Shown here: in pieces, positions 8,248-15,856 of the stretch | Numbering within the stretch: position 1 is the first letter of the stretch | How the letters are laid out: each line of letters starts with the position of its first letter | Assembly (NCBI GenBank): GCA_016872155.1 | Contig: VHBB01000002.1 | Coordinates: 1-64,000, forward strand | Direction: 5' to 3' | Source of the DNA: Sphingomonadales bacterium | GTDB taxonomy: Bacteria > Bacteroidota > Bacteroidia > Chitinophagales > Chitinophagaceae | Length of the DNA: 64,000 nucleotides | Notes under the pieces: model-generated | Seen by the model: the letters and a program-made list of their open reading frames with translations, nothing else | The model's database searches: none | What the model was told of the DNA's origin: nothing | Translations under genes and position numbers: made by a program

Positions 8248-8966
8248 GCGGGCAGTTGTCTTTTGTAAAGCTGAATGGTATTGGCCAGACCCAGGTAAAG
8301 CGCATCACAAATAAGGGCATGCCCGATGCTCACTTCTTGCAGCCAGGGAATGGCGTTGCAAAAAAACTGCAGATTATGGCGGTCCAAGTCGTGGCCGGCA
8401 TTTACACCAAGCGAACAGTCAAGGGCCATCGATGCCGCCGTTACATAAGCACCGATGGCTTCGGATTCCTTTCCTAAACTAAATTGCCTGGCATAGTGCT
8501 CGGTGTATAATTCAATGCGGTCCGTACCGGTATCGGCAGCCGCTTTTATCATTTCGGGTATGGGATCTACAAATAGGCTCACCCGAATTCCTTTCGAGGT
8601 AAAGATGGCAATGGTCTCACGCAGGTAATCTTGGTGTTTGATCGTATCCCATCCATGATCGCTGGTCAGCTGCCCCAGTTCGTCGGGCACCAGTGTAACC
8701 TGATCGGGTCGGGTGGCCAGCACCAGGTCTATGAACTTTTGTTCGCGGCAATTGCCCTCAATATTTAGCTCGGTGGTAATAATCTTTTTGATCTCTACTA
8801 CATCGCTATAGCGAATATGTCTTTCGTCGGGACGAGGATGCACGGTAATGCCGTCCGCTCCCATTTGCTGCGCATCGATGGCTACCTGCAAGACATTGGG
8901 GTTATTGCCCCCACGGGCATTGCGCAGTGTGGCAAATTTGTTGATGTTAACCGAGAGTTTTGTCAT
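8244..8966 (-). CDS. pdxJ: Pyridoxine 5'-phosphate synthase PdxJ
   Basis: 240 residues, the usual family length. A cytoplasmic TIM-barrel enzyme that condenses 3-amino-2-oxopropyl phosphate with deoxyxylulose 5-phosphate in de novo vitamin B6 synthesis. Family landmarks are LSVNINKFATLRNARGG at the N-terminus, GADGITVHPRPDERHI, QVTLVPDELGQLTSDHGW, VSLFVDP and LGVNAGHDL. The ATG start at 8966 lies about 30 bases after a promoter box. The stop codon shares the four bases 8244-8247 with the convergent miaA stop. Confidence 0.96.
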   Translation of the reverse strand: MTKLSVNINKFATLRNARGGNNPNVLQVAIDAQQMGADGITVHPRPDERHIRYSDVVEIKKIITTELNIEGNCREQKFIDLVLATRPDQVTLVPDELGQLTSDHGWDTIKHQDYLRETIAIFTSKGIRVSLFVDPIPEMIKAAADTGTDRIELYTEHYARQFSLGKESEAIGAYVTAASMALDCSLGVNAGHDLDRHNLQFFCNAIPWLQEVSIGHALICDALYLGLANTIQLYKRQLPA

Positions 8967-8996
8967 AGATGGAGTCGATCAATAATAAGGTTGATG

Positions 8997-9004
8997 CAAA
9001 GATA
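8997..9004 (-). promoter_or_regulatory. -7 promoter box of pdxJ
   Basis: Read leftward, TATCTTTG matches TAnnTTTG and lies 30 bases before the pdxJ ATG. No clear -33 TTG is seen. Confidence 0.55.
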
Positions 9005-9009
9005 CTCCG

Positions 9010-9798
9010 CTAGCACTCTTTCCAGGTATGATCGGCCAGCAGCTGAACTGCCGCTACAAATCGTTTAAATGGCAAGGAAGATCCCCATTCTTTTGGAGCT
9101 ACCAGCGAAAGCATGTGTTGGCCGTCTTTTTTCTCGTAGAGGTAGTAATGCTGCCCTATGTTGGGAGCAAAAGAGAGTTTGGCTTCGTAGATCTTGAGTG
9201 AAAGATCTTTTCGTTGCTGAATCTCTTGGGCCTGCAAGGCCAACAGTTCGATCTGCTTGCGAATCTGATCGAGTTGCATGTTGGTCTGCTCTTCCATCGC
9301 TACCAGGGCCTTGTGCTTAATGACCCCTTCTTCGGTGGGTTTGATCACCGCCCCCGACACCGAGGCGGCATAGGGGAGCACACTCATTTGTTTATGATAG
9401 AACTCCACATCGTGGTAGTCCTTTCCGTTTTCGTCGAGTCCCTCTTGGGTAATGCGCAAATAGCCATTGGGCATAATCTCGTGGACAATGCGGTGCATCT
9501 GCTCTGCTTTTTTATAGAAGCAGACCTCGAAGGTGATCCCGTCTATTACCTCGGCCCTGGCTCCATCGGCCTCGCCCGCTTCGACAAATTCCTGCAACTG
9601 ACCGTCGGCCTGCAGGGTATAGCCGGCAGAAAAGGCCTGGTTTTCGAGGCTTACCCAGTTATGAAAAATTCGAAGTTCTTTTTTCTCATCGGTGGCCTCA
9701 ATGCGATAGGTGCCGCTTTTGGGACGTTGTCTTTTCTCGTACGTGCCCTTTTCGGGAAAAAGCTGCCAGGAGGCCAGAAAATTATAGGCTTGAACCAT
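9010..9798 (-). CDS. DUF2452 domain protein with extra N-terminal domain
   Basis: 262 residues. Residues from about 135 to the end match my recollection of DUF2452 proteins: LPYAASVSGAVIKPTEEG, a helical MQLDQIRKQIELLALQAQE, then IGQHYYLYEKKDGQHMLSLV and PFKRFVAAVQLLADHTW. Residues 1-125 form a separate beta-rich, lipocalin-like segment (PKSGTYRIEATDEKKELRIF, GYTLQADGQLQEF) that I do not recall from typical short members, so this may be a fusion. There is no signal peptide or membrane segment. Function unknown. It stands upstream of pdxJ on the same strand, but pdxJ has its own promoter box. Confidence 0.75.
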   Translation of the reverse strand: MVQAYNFLASWQLFPEKGTYEKRQRPKSGTYRIEATDEKKELRIFHNWVSLENQAFSAGYTLQADGQLQEFVEAGEADGARAEVIDGITFEVCFYKKAEQMHRIVHEIMPNGYLRITQEGLDENGKDYHDVEFYHKQMSVLPYAASVSGAVIKPTEEGVIKHKALVAMEEQTNMQLDQIRKQIELLALQAQEIQQRKDLSLKIYEAKLSFAPNIGQHYYLYEKKDGQHMLSLVAPKEWGSSLPFKRFVAAVQLLADHTWKEC

Positions 9799-9865
9799 AT
9801 GTTAACTTATTACAAAAATGAGCTCGAAAGGTTGCCTCTCTCTATCTTTATAGGCCCATTACTCC

Positions 9866-10651
9866 ATGAAAAGATTTTTTGGCTCTACCCGCAACTTCCT
9901 ACTCGTGCTGGCACTTATCGGCAGCCTGTTGCTGGGCTATTTTGTAATTATTCCGGTTGTGGCCGAGCAAGTGGCATCGGTTATTCCGCGTAGCAGCGAA
10001 AAAGTATTGGGCGATGCAGTCTACCAGGCGCTGCAAGAAGACAGTGATAGCAGGGGTAGTGCACTTCTCTCTTCTTTTTTTGATTCCATGCACATCAAGA
10101 CGCCCTATGAGATCAGGATCGCCCTTGTTAATGATAAAACGGTCAATGCCTTTGCCCTGCCCGGAGGTCAATTGGTGGTTTACACGGGGCTGTTGAAGAA
10201 AATGAAAAGTTATAGCGAGCTGGCCGCTTTGCTAAGTCACGAATTTATTCATGTAGAGAAAAGACATGCCACCCGCTCCATCTGTCGAAGCCTGGGCTCT
10301 CAGTTCTTTATCGGATTGTTATTTGGAAATATGGGGTCGGTAGTCTCGGTGGCGGCCGGTCATGCCGACGAACTTAGAACGCTTAGCTATTCACGCTCGC
10401 TCGAAAAAGAGGCCGATCTAAGCGGCTTGCAGCTATTGCTTGACCGGGGTATTGATGCCAAGGGCTTTGCCGATCTTTTTAATCATTTAAAGCAAGCGGA
10501 GTCATCGCTGGTACTACCCGAGATCATCAGCAGTCATCCCGATACCGACGACCGCGCCGCTTATATTAAAAAAGCGGCCACTGGTCAACAACCTGTTTCG
10601 CATCCCTCGTTAAATCATATTTTTGATACACTAAAAAAATCGTACCCATGA
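9866..10651 (+). CDS. M48 family metallopeptidase
   Basis: 261 residues. One N-terminal membrane segment (residues 8-30) is followed by an M48 zinc protease domain. The motif HEFIH (His125 to His129) supplies two zinc ligands and the catalytic Glu, and EKEADLSGLQLL supplies the third ligand Glu. The fold before the motif (NDKTVNAFALPGGQLVVYTGLL) is typical of Oma1/BepA-like proteases, which act on envelope proteins. The protein is probably anchored in the inner membrane with its domain in the periplasm. The stop overlaps the start of the next gene as ATGA, so the two are translationally linked. Confidence 0.9.
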   Translation: MKRFFGSTRNFLLVLALIGSLLLGYFVIIPVVAEQVASVIPRSSEKVLGDAVYQALQEDSDSRGSALLSSFFDSMHIKTPYEIRIALVNDKTVNAFALPGGQLVVYTGLLKKMKSYSELAALLSHEFIHVEKRHATRSICRSLGSQFFIGLLFGNMGSVVSVAAGHADELRTLSYSRSLEKEADLSGLQLLLDRGIDAKGFADLFNHLKQAESSLVLPEIISSHPDTDDRAAYIKKAATGQQPVSHPSLNHIFDTLKKSYP

Positions 10652-10968
10652 TCGTTACTACTACCAACGCCATTGAAGGAAGACCCGTACAAGAATATTT
10701 GGGTCTTGTCAATGCCCAATGCATTATTGGCGCTAACATGTTCAAAGATATTTTTGCCGGTCTTCGCGATCTGGTCGGCGGGCGCAGTAAAACCTACGAA
10801 GGGGTTATAGAAGAAGCTAAAAATGATGCCCTTCGCGAACTGCAAGACAAAGCCCGCTCGCTGGGTGCCAATGCCATTATCGGGGTCGATCTCGATTTTG
10901 AGACCGTCGGAGCCAGTGGCAGTATGCTAATGGTAATCGCTACCGGTACGGCCGTGAGACTTTCCTAA
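10648..10968 (+). CDS. YbjQ/UPF0145 family protein
   Basis: 106 residues, the usual length of the YbjQ family (heavy-metal-binding domain, UPF0145). Characteristic stretches are VTTTNAIEGRPVQEYLGLV at the N-terminus, the central EARNDAL-like segment (EEAKNDALRELQDKARSLGA) and NAIIGVDLDFETVG. No function is firmly established; the proteins form pentamers. The ATG overlaps the TGA of the M48 gene, indicating an operon. Confidence 0.92.
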   Translation: MIVTTTNAIEGRPVQEYLGLVNAQCIIGANMFKDIFAGLRDLVGGRSKTYEGVIEEAKNDALRELQDKARSLGANAIIGVDLDFETVGASGSMLMVIATGTAVRLS

Positions 10969-10978
10969 ACGAAGCCCC

Positions 10979-11485
10979 ATGCGAGTTTTTTTGCTGATGT
11001 CTTTTTGCGCGTTTCTGCTAACGGGCAATTTGATTGCACAAGACTGTAATCTGATCAAAGAGACCGATCCTTATACCCGGCAAACCCGATTGTCTACCGG
11101 ATTTATAGAGTTAACGGGCGCTTCGCTTGTAGCCGATGCCGACAATAAAGAGATCGATATTATGCTCACCTTTAAGACCGATCGGTGCTTTGATGACGGC
11201 TGCACGGCGATGGTGTATTTCGAGGGGGGTAAACAAAAACTAAGCCTGCGCAATGGTGGCACTATGAACTGCGAGGGGTTGTTTCATTTTATTTTTCGAA
11301 ATGGCCCCACTATCAATTACCAGTTAAAGAAAATGGCCACCCAACTAATTAGTCATATGGTCTTTACCGACCGCAACGAAAAGACGATCCCGGTAACGCT
11401 AAGCTCCCAGCAGCAAGAGACGCTGCGTAATGCGCTTCGGTGCTTTTCCGAGCAGGCGCCTACTTTATTGCAGCCTTCAAATTAA
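10979..11485 (+). CDS. Secreted protein of unknown function
   Basis: 168 residues with a type I signal peptide (hydrophobic core at residues 4-17, likely cleavage after NLIAQ). The mature part has five cysteines (DCNL, RCFDDGC, MNCEG, RCF), so disulfides are possible in the periplasm. I recognise no family. It begins ten bases after the YbjQ gene and probably ends the M48-YbjQ operon. A stem-loop follows directly. Confidence 0.72.
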   Translation: MRVFLLMSFCAFLLTGNLIAQDCNLIKETDPYTRQTRLSTGFIELTGASLVADADNKEIDIMLTFKTDRCFDDGCTAMVYFEGGKQKLSLRNGGTMNCEGLFHFIFRNGPTINYQLKKMATQLISHMVFTDRNEKTIPVTLSSQQQETLRNALRCFSEQAPTLLQPSN

Positions 11486-11511
11486 AAAAGCCCCTCCGGT
11501 ATGAAGGGGCT
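11484..11511 (-). terminator. Terminator between convergent genes (mainly for ahcY)
   Basis: AGCCCCT (11489-11495) pairs with AGGGGCT (11505-11511). The leftward strand continues into a run of six T, making a good intrinsic terminator for ahcY. In the rightward direction only three T follow, so it is weaker for the secreted-protein gene. Confidence 0.85.
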
Positions 11512-11535
11512 TTGCAGTTTAGTTTTGGTCGGTTA

Positions 11536-12861
11536 TTAATAACGGTAATGTTCGGGTTTGAACGGACCGGCCTTGCTAATACCCAAGTACTCAGACTGGG
11601 GAGCGGTCAACTCATCAAGCTCTACACCGATCTTGGACAGATGCAAATAAGCTACCTTCTCGTCGAGGTGCTTGGGTAACACATATACTTTATTGTCGTA
11701 GTTCTTGTGATTCTTCCACAGTTCGATCTGCGCCAAGGTCTGGTTGGTAAAGGAATTACTCATTACAAAAGAGGGGTGACCAGTGGCACAACCCAGATTG
11801 ACCAGACGGCCTTCGGCTAGAATAATAATATCCTTTCCATCCACATTATAGATGTCTACCTGTGGTTTGATGGTGTCTTTGGTATGACCATAGTTGGTGT
11901 TGAGCCAAGCAATATCGATCTCGATATCGAAGTGTCCGATATTACAAACGATGGCTTTGTCTTTCATCAATTTAAAATGAGCGCCGGTAATCAGGTCGCG
12001 GCAGCCCGAAGCGGTTACCACAATGTCAGCCTCTTTTACGGCATCGATCATCTTCTTGACCTCGAAACCATCCATAGCCGCCTGCAGCGCACAGATCGGA
12101 TCGATCTCGGTTACAATTACGCGGCAACCGGCACCGGCCAGTGAGGCGGCAGAGCCTTTACCTACATCACCATAACCACCTACAACGGCGATCTTTCCGG
12201 CCAGCATTACATCGGTAGCACGACGAATGGCATCGACCAGTGATTCTTTACAGCCATATTTGTTATCGAACTTCGATTTGGTTACAGAGTCATTGACATT
12301 GATAGCGGGCATAGGCAGTGTTCCTTTGGCCACGCGCTCGTACAAACGATGTACACCGGTAGTGGTCTCTTCGGAAATTCCTTTTACATGCTGCGCCAAC
12401 TCTGGAAATTTATCGAGTACCATATTGGTCAGGTCTCCTCCGTCGTCGAGGATCATGTTAAGCGGTTTTTCTTTGCTGCCAAAGAACAACGTTTGCTCAA
12501 TGCACCAATCAGCTTCTTCTATGGTTTGACCTTTCCAGGCAAATACGCCAATACCGGCAGCGGCAATTGCAGCAGCGGCATGGTCTTGGGTAGAGAAAAT
12601 ATTGCAAGAGCTCCATTTTACTTCGGCACCCAGGGCAACAAGTGTTTCAATAAGCACGGCCGTTTGAATGGTCATGTGCAAACAGCCCGCCACACGCGCC
12701 CCTTTGAGCGGTTGTGCGGCTCCGTACTCAGCGCGAATGGCCATAAGACCGGGCATTTCTGCTTCGGCCAAGCGTATTTCTTTACGACCCCATTCGGCCA
12801 ATGAAATGTCGGCCACTTTATAGGGTAAACTAAAATCGATCGATTGGGTTAAGGTAGACAT
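11536..12861 (-). CDS. ahcY: Adenosylhomocysteinase
   Basis: 441 residues. A cytoplasmic NAD-dependent enzyme that splits S-adenosylhomocysteine into adenosine and homocysteine, keeping methylation reactions going. Visible features are [15 protein letters not shown] at the N-terminus, the substrate region [16 protein letters not shown], the NAD-binding [24 protein letters not shown], and the C-terminal [20 protein letters not shown] and [16 protein letters not shown]. The start ATG follows a good promoter by 24 bases, and a terminator lies after the stop, so it appears to be a single-gene unit. Confidence 0.98.
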   Translation of the reverse strand: MSTLTQSIDFSLPYKVADISLAEWGRKEIRLAEAEMPGLMAIRAEYGAAQPLKGARVAGCLHMTIQTAVLIETLVALGAEVKWSSCNIFSTQDHAAAAIAAAGIGVFAWKGQTIEEADWCIEQTLFFGSKEKPLNMILDDGGDLTNMVLDKFPELAQHVKGISEETTTGVHRLYERVAKGTLPMPAINVNDSVTKSKFDNKYGCKESLVDAIRRATDVMLAGKIAVVGGYGDVGKGSAASLAGAGCRVIVTEIDPICALQAAMDGFEVKKMIDAVKEADIVVTASGCRDLITGAHFKLMKDKAIVCNIGHFDIEIDIAWLNTNYGHTKDTIKPQVDIYNVDGKDIIILAEGRLVNLGCATGHPSFVMSNSFTNQTLAQIELWKNHKNYDNKVYVLPKHLDEKVAYLHLSKIGVELDELTAPQSEYLGISKAGPFKPEHYRY

Positions 12862-12885
12862 GGTACTTTTTTAATTGATTGGGCG

Positions 12886-12917
12886 CAAAGCTATATCATA
12901 TTTGATTAATAAACCAA
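12886..12917 (-). promoter_or_regulatory. ahcY promoter (-33 TTG and -7 box)
   Basis: Read leftward, TTG (12917-12915), a 21-base spacer and TAGCTTTG (12893-12886) match both Bacteroidota promoter elements. The ATG of ahcY is 24 bases downstream. Confidence 0.75.
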
Positions 12918-12928
12918 TTGTAAGGCCA

Positions 12929-13432
12929 TTAGTTCAAAGCAAAGACCATTATATAGTCATTCATATAATAGCCATTGCCCACTGCTATATCGGCCTCTTC
13001 GCGAATGGTATATCCCATGGCTTCGTAAAAGTAACGGGCTTTGTTTTGTCTGTTTACTTGTAATTCAATGAATTGTCCCTGTTGCGCTTTGATCTTTTCA
13101 TGAATATGCGATAAAAAATAACGCCCGGCCCCTTGGCCCTGAAGCGCAGGCAATACATACAGTTTATTGAGTTTATACTGTTGATCATGCAGTAATTGAT
13201 AAGAGGCGTATCCTACGGGCTTATCCTTACTGTATAGCAATAAGAATTGACATCCCTCTTTTATTTGTCTTTCCAGCGACGCGCTGCTATACATCCACTC
13301 CATCATATAGTCTAGCTGGCCTTTATCGAGAATGGGGGCATAGGTAGCGGGCCAAACCTGCTTGCAGAGTTCTTTAATTAGGTCAATGTCTTGGAAGCTG
13401 GCTTCCCTTATGGTATAAGGGGAGGGGTTCAT
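12929..13432 (-). CDS. GNAT family N-acetyltransferase
   Basis: 167 residues. The acetyl-CoA binding signature is KLYVLPALQGQGAGRYFLSHI near residues 92-112 (Q/RxxGxG/A type), preceded by a beta strand (PVGYASYQLL) and followed by ELQVNRQNKARYFYEAMGY. These are typical of small-molecule or protein GNAT acetyltransferases; the substrate cannot be read from the sequence. It lies six bases after the penicillin-binding protein gene on the same strand and is probably co-transcribed with it. Confidence 0.9.
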   Translation of the reverse strand: MNPSPYTIREASFQDIDLIKELCKQVWPATYAPILDKGQLDYMMEWMYSSASLERQIKEGCQFLLLYSKDKPVGYASYQLLHDQQYKLNKLYVLPALQGQGAGRYFLSHIHEKIKAQQGQFIELQVNRQNKARYFYEAMGYTIREEADIAVGNGYYMNDYIMVFALN

Positions 13433-13438
13433 CTGTTA

Positions 13439-15847
13439 TTATTTATTGTCGCGATTGCGATTAAAGAGACCTCTTTTTTTAGAAGGCTCCTCTTTGGGTG
13501 CACCAATCGGGGTCCCTTTGGGGGTGGTCGCCGGCATGGTTTTTACAACGCTGTCTTTTTTTGTGGGGGTAACGGGCTTTTTGTCTTCTTCGGTAACCGG
13601 AGTCGATTCGGGCCCTATGTATTCGGTAGGTTGGTAATTATAATCCTCTTCGCTGCCAATACCCATATCTTGACCTTGCGCGCCGGGACTATTTTCTTCT
13701 GCGCCCAATAGAATATCGGCACTGTTCATGTACTGCCCCATTTCAGCCGGCACGACAAATCTTGCTTCTTTCTCTATGCCTGTCTTGGCATCGGATAACA
13801 CTTTGCCAAGAAAGAATTCGCAGATGGGTCGGGCCATGCGAGAGCCTTCGCCTTCGTTGCGAATAAACTGATCGTCGAATCCCACCCAAGAGCCGACCAA
13901 GATCTGCGGAGTAAAACCAATAAACCAGGCATCTGCATTTTCGTTAGTAGTGCCGGTCTTGCCGCCCATCTCTGCGGCGCCCACGCGGCCGCGCATACCG
14001 GCAGCGGTACCTATATCAACAGCCCCTTGCATCATCCGCGCCATAGTATAGGCCGTGGCCTCGCTGATCACTTCTTTTCGGTTAACGCTAAAATCGAATT
14101 GTTTTATAACATTGCCGTTTCGGTCTTCGATTCGGCTAATGGCAAAGGGCTTAGTAGAAAAGCCTCTTCCGGCAAAAATGCTGTACCCCCAAAGCATCTC
14201 ATAGAGCGAAAGATCGCAAGTACCTAATGCTACCGAGGGGTAGGGGTCAATGGGTGTGGGAATATTGAGTCTGGCCATGAACTCCGAAAATTGCTGTGGC
14301 CCCACTTGTTTCATTATATAGGCCGTAGCGCAGTTTTTCGAAAAGGCCAAGGCCGAGAACATCGATCCCGCACCTCCTTTACATTCTTTACTGGCAGGCA
14401 CCCATCCGTTGCCCGGAAAAAATTGTGCCTCGTTTGGCAGGGGCGTCTCGGGCGTAAATCCTCTCTCTTCTACCGCTTGCGTATACAATAGCGGCTTGAT
14501 GGTAGAGCCAACCTGTCTTTTTGTTTTGATATTAACGTGATCGTACTTGTAGGTCTTGAAATTAATACCACCCACCCAGGCCCTGATCTCGCCGGTTACC
14601 GGGTCCATGGCCAGAAAAGAAGCTTGCTCCATTTGACGGTGATACTTGATGGAATCAAGCGGCGTCATTACGGTATCCTTTTCTCTTTTTGCGTTCCAGG
14701 CAAAGATGCGCATGTTCGTTTTTTCGGTAAAGCTGGCTCTGATCTCTTCTTCGCTAAGCCCTTCTTCTTCGAGATTGCGCCAGCGGTCGGATTCTTTCAT
14801 GGCCCTTTCTAAAATGCTCTCTTTGCCTTGCCAGATCTTGCCGTTCTTTACCGAGGCGCGGTTGTTTACATTTTTTTGCAGCATGGCCATGTGTTGGGCC
14901 ATAGCTTCTTCGGCATACTGCTGCATCTGAATGTTGATGGTGGTATAGATCTTTAGCCCGTCGTTATACAAGCTATAGGGCTCACCGTCGGGTCGGGTCA
15001 GATCTTTGAGGGCCTCTTTGATCTCTTCTTTTAAGATCTCTCTAAAATAAGGCGCATACCCGGTGTTCTCATCCATCTTTTTATAGTTAAGCTGAATGGG
15101 AAGAGCTTTTAGTTGTTGCGCCTCTTCGGTGCTGATCTTGCCGTTGACCTCCATTTGTCCGATCACTACATTGCGTCTGTCGAGGGCGGCCTTGGGATTG
15201 CGCACCGGATTGTATAGGGTATTTCCTTTAAGCATGCCAATTAACAAGGCAGCTTCTTCTACTTGCAAACGATCGGGTTCTTTTTGAAAGAAGGTTCTGC
15301 CGGCATTGCGTATTCCATAGATGTTGTTTCCAAAGGGCACCACATTCAGATAAAGGGTAATGATCTCTTCTTTGGTAAAGTTTCGTTCGAGTTTAACGGC
15401 AATGATCCATTCTTTTAATTTCTCTACGACCCGCCAGGCTTTGTTACGACTCCCCTGTGCCAGCAGGGCTTTGGCCAGCTGTTGGGTAATGGTGCTGCCT
15501 CCTCCCTCCGATCCGAGGGTTACGACGGCGCGCAGCGTCGATTTAAAGTCAATGCCGCTATGGCTGTAAAATCGTTCGTCTTCGGTGGCAATAAGTGCAT
15601 CGATGGCATAGCGAGACAGGTCGCGATACTTTACATTGCTTCGATTGCCTCGCTCGGTATAGTACTTGCCCATCAGGGTGCCATCTTGGGCATAGACCTC
15701 CGAAGCTTGTAAGATCGATGGATTCTCTAACTCCTGCAGTGATGGCATTTTGCCAAACAGGCCCAGGTTGGCCAGTAAGATCAGTAGAAAAAAAGCAATC
15801 ATTCCGCCGGCAAACAATCGCCAGAAAGCTCGGACCGAAGGTTTCAT
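13439..15847 (-). CDS. mrcA: Class A penicillin-binding protein (PBP1A type)
   Basis: 802 residues. A bifunctional peptidoglycan glycosyltransferase/transpeptidase with one N-terminal membrane anchor (about 8-30). The GT51 domain shows ATEDERFYSHSGIDF and GGSTITQQLAKALL. The transpeptidase domain has the catalytic Ser448 in STIK, SKNCAT (SxN) and GGKTGTTNENADAW (KTG, near 628). The last 70 residues are rich in Pro, Thr, Lys and Arg (VTPTKKDSVVKTM, KKRGLFNRNRDNK), a low-complexity tail. The protein builds and crosslinks peptidoglycan in the periplasm. A GNAT gene follows by six bases. The symbol is by family similarity. Confidence 0.93.
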   Translation of the reverse strand: MKPSVRAFWRLFAGGMIAFFLLILLANLGLFGKMPSLQELENPSILQASEVYAQDGTLMGKYYTERGNRSNVKYRDLSRYAIDALIATEDERFYSHSGIDFKSTLRAVVTLGSEGGGSTITQQLAKALLAQGSRNKAWRVVEKLKEWIIAVKLERNFTKEEIITLYLNVVPFGNNIYGIRNAGRTFFQKEPDRLQVEEAALLIGMLKGNTLYNPVRNPKAALDRRNVVIGQMEVNGKISTEEAQQLKALPIQLNYKKMDENTGYAPYFREILKEEIKEALKDLTRPDGEPYSLYNDGLKIYTTINIQMQQYAEEAMAQHMAMLQKNVNNRASVKNGKIWQGKESILERAMKESDRWRNLEEEGLSEEEIRASFTEKTNMRIFAWNAKREKDTVMTPLDSIKYHRQMEQASFLAMDPVTGEIRAWVGGINFKTYKYDHVNIKTKRQVGSTIKPLLYTQAVEERGFTPETPLPNEAQFFPGNGWVPASKECKGGAGSMFSALAFSKNCATAYIMKQVGPQQFSEFMARLNIPTPIDPYPSVALGTCDLSLYEMLWGYSIFAGRGFSTKPFAISRIEDRNGNVIKQFDFSVNRKEVISEATAYTMARMMQGAVDIGTAAGMRGRVGAAEMGGKTGTTNENADAWFIGFTPQILVGSWVGFDDQFIRNEGEGSRMARPICEFFLGKVLSDAKTGIEKEARFVVPAEMGQYMNSADILLGAEENSPGAQGQDMGIGSEEDYNYQPTEYIGPESTPVTEEDKKPVTPTKKDSVVKTMPATTPKGTPIGAPKEEPSKKRGLFNRNRDNK

Positions 15848-15856
15848 ACTGCTAAG

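Noticed and set aside
9214-9993. 259-residue open frame on the plus strand opposite the DUF2452 gene
   Set aside because: It is antisense to a protein with a recognisable domain and overlaps the start of the M48 gene; no family features.
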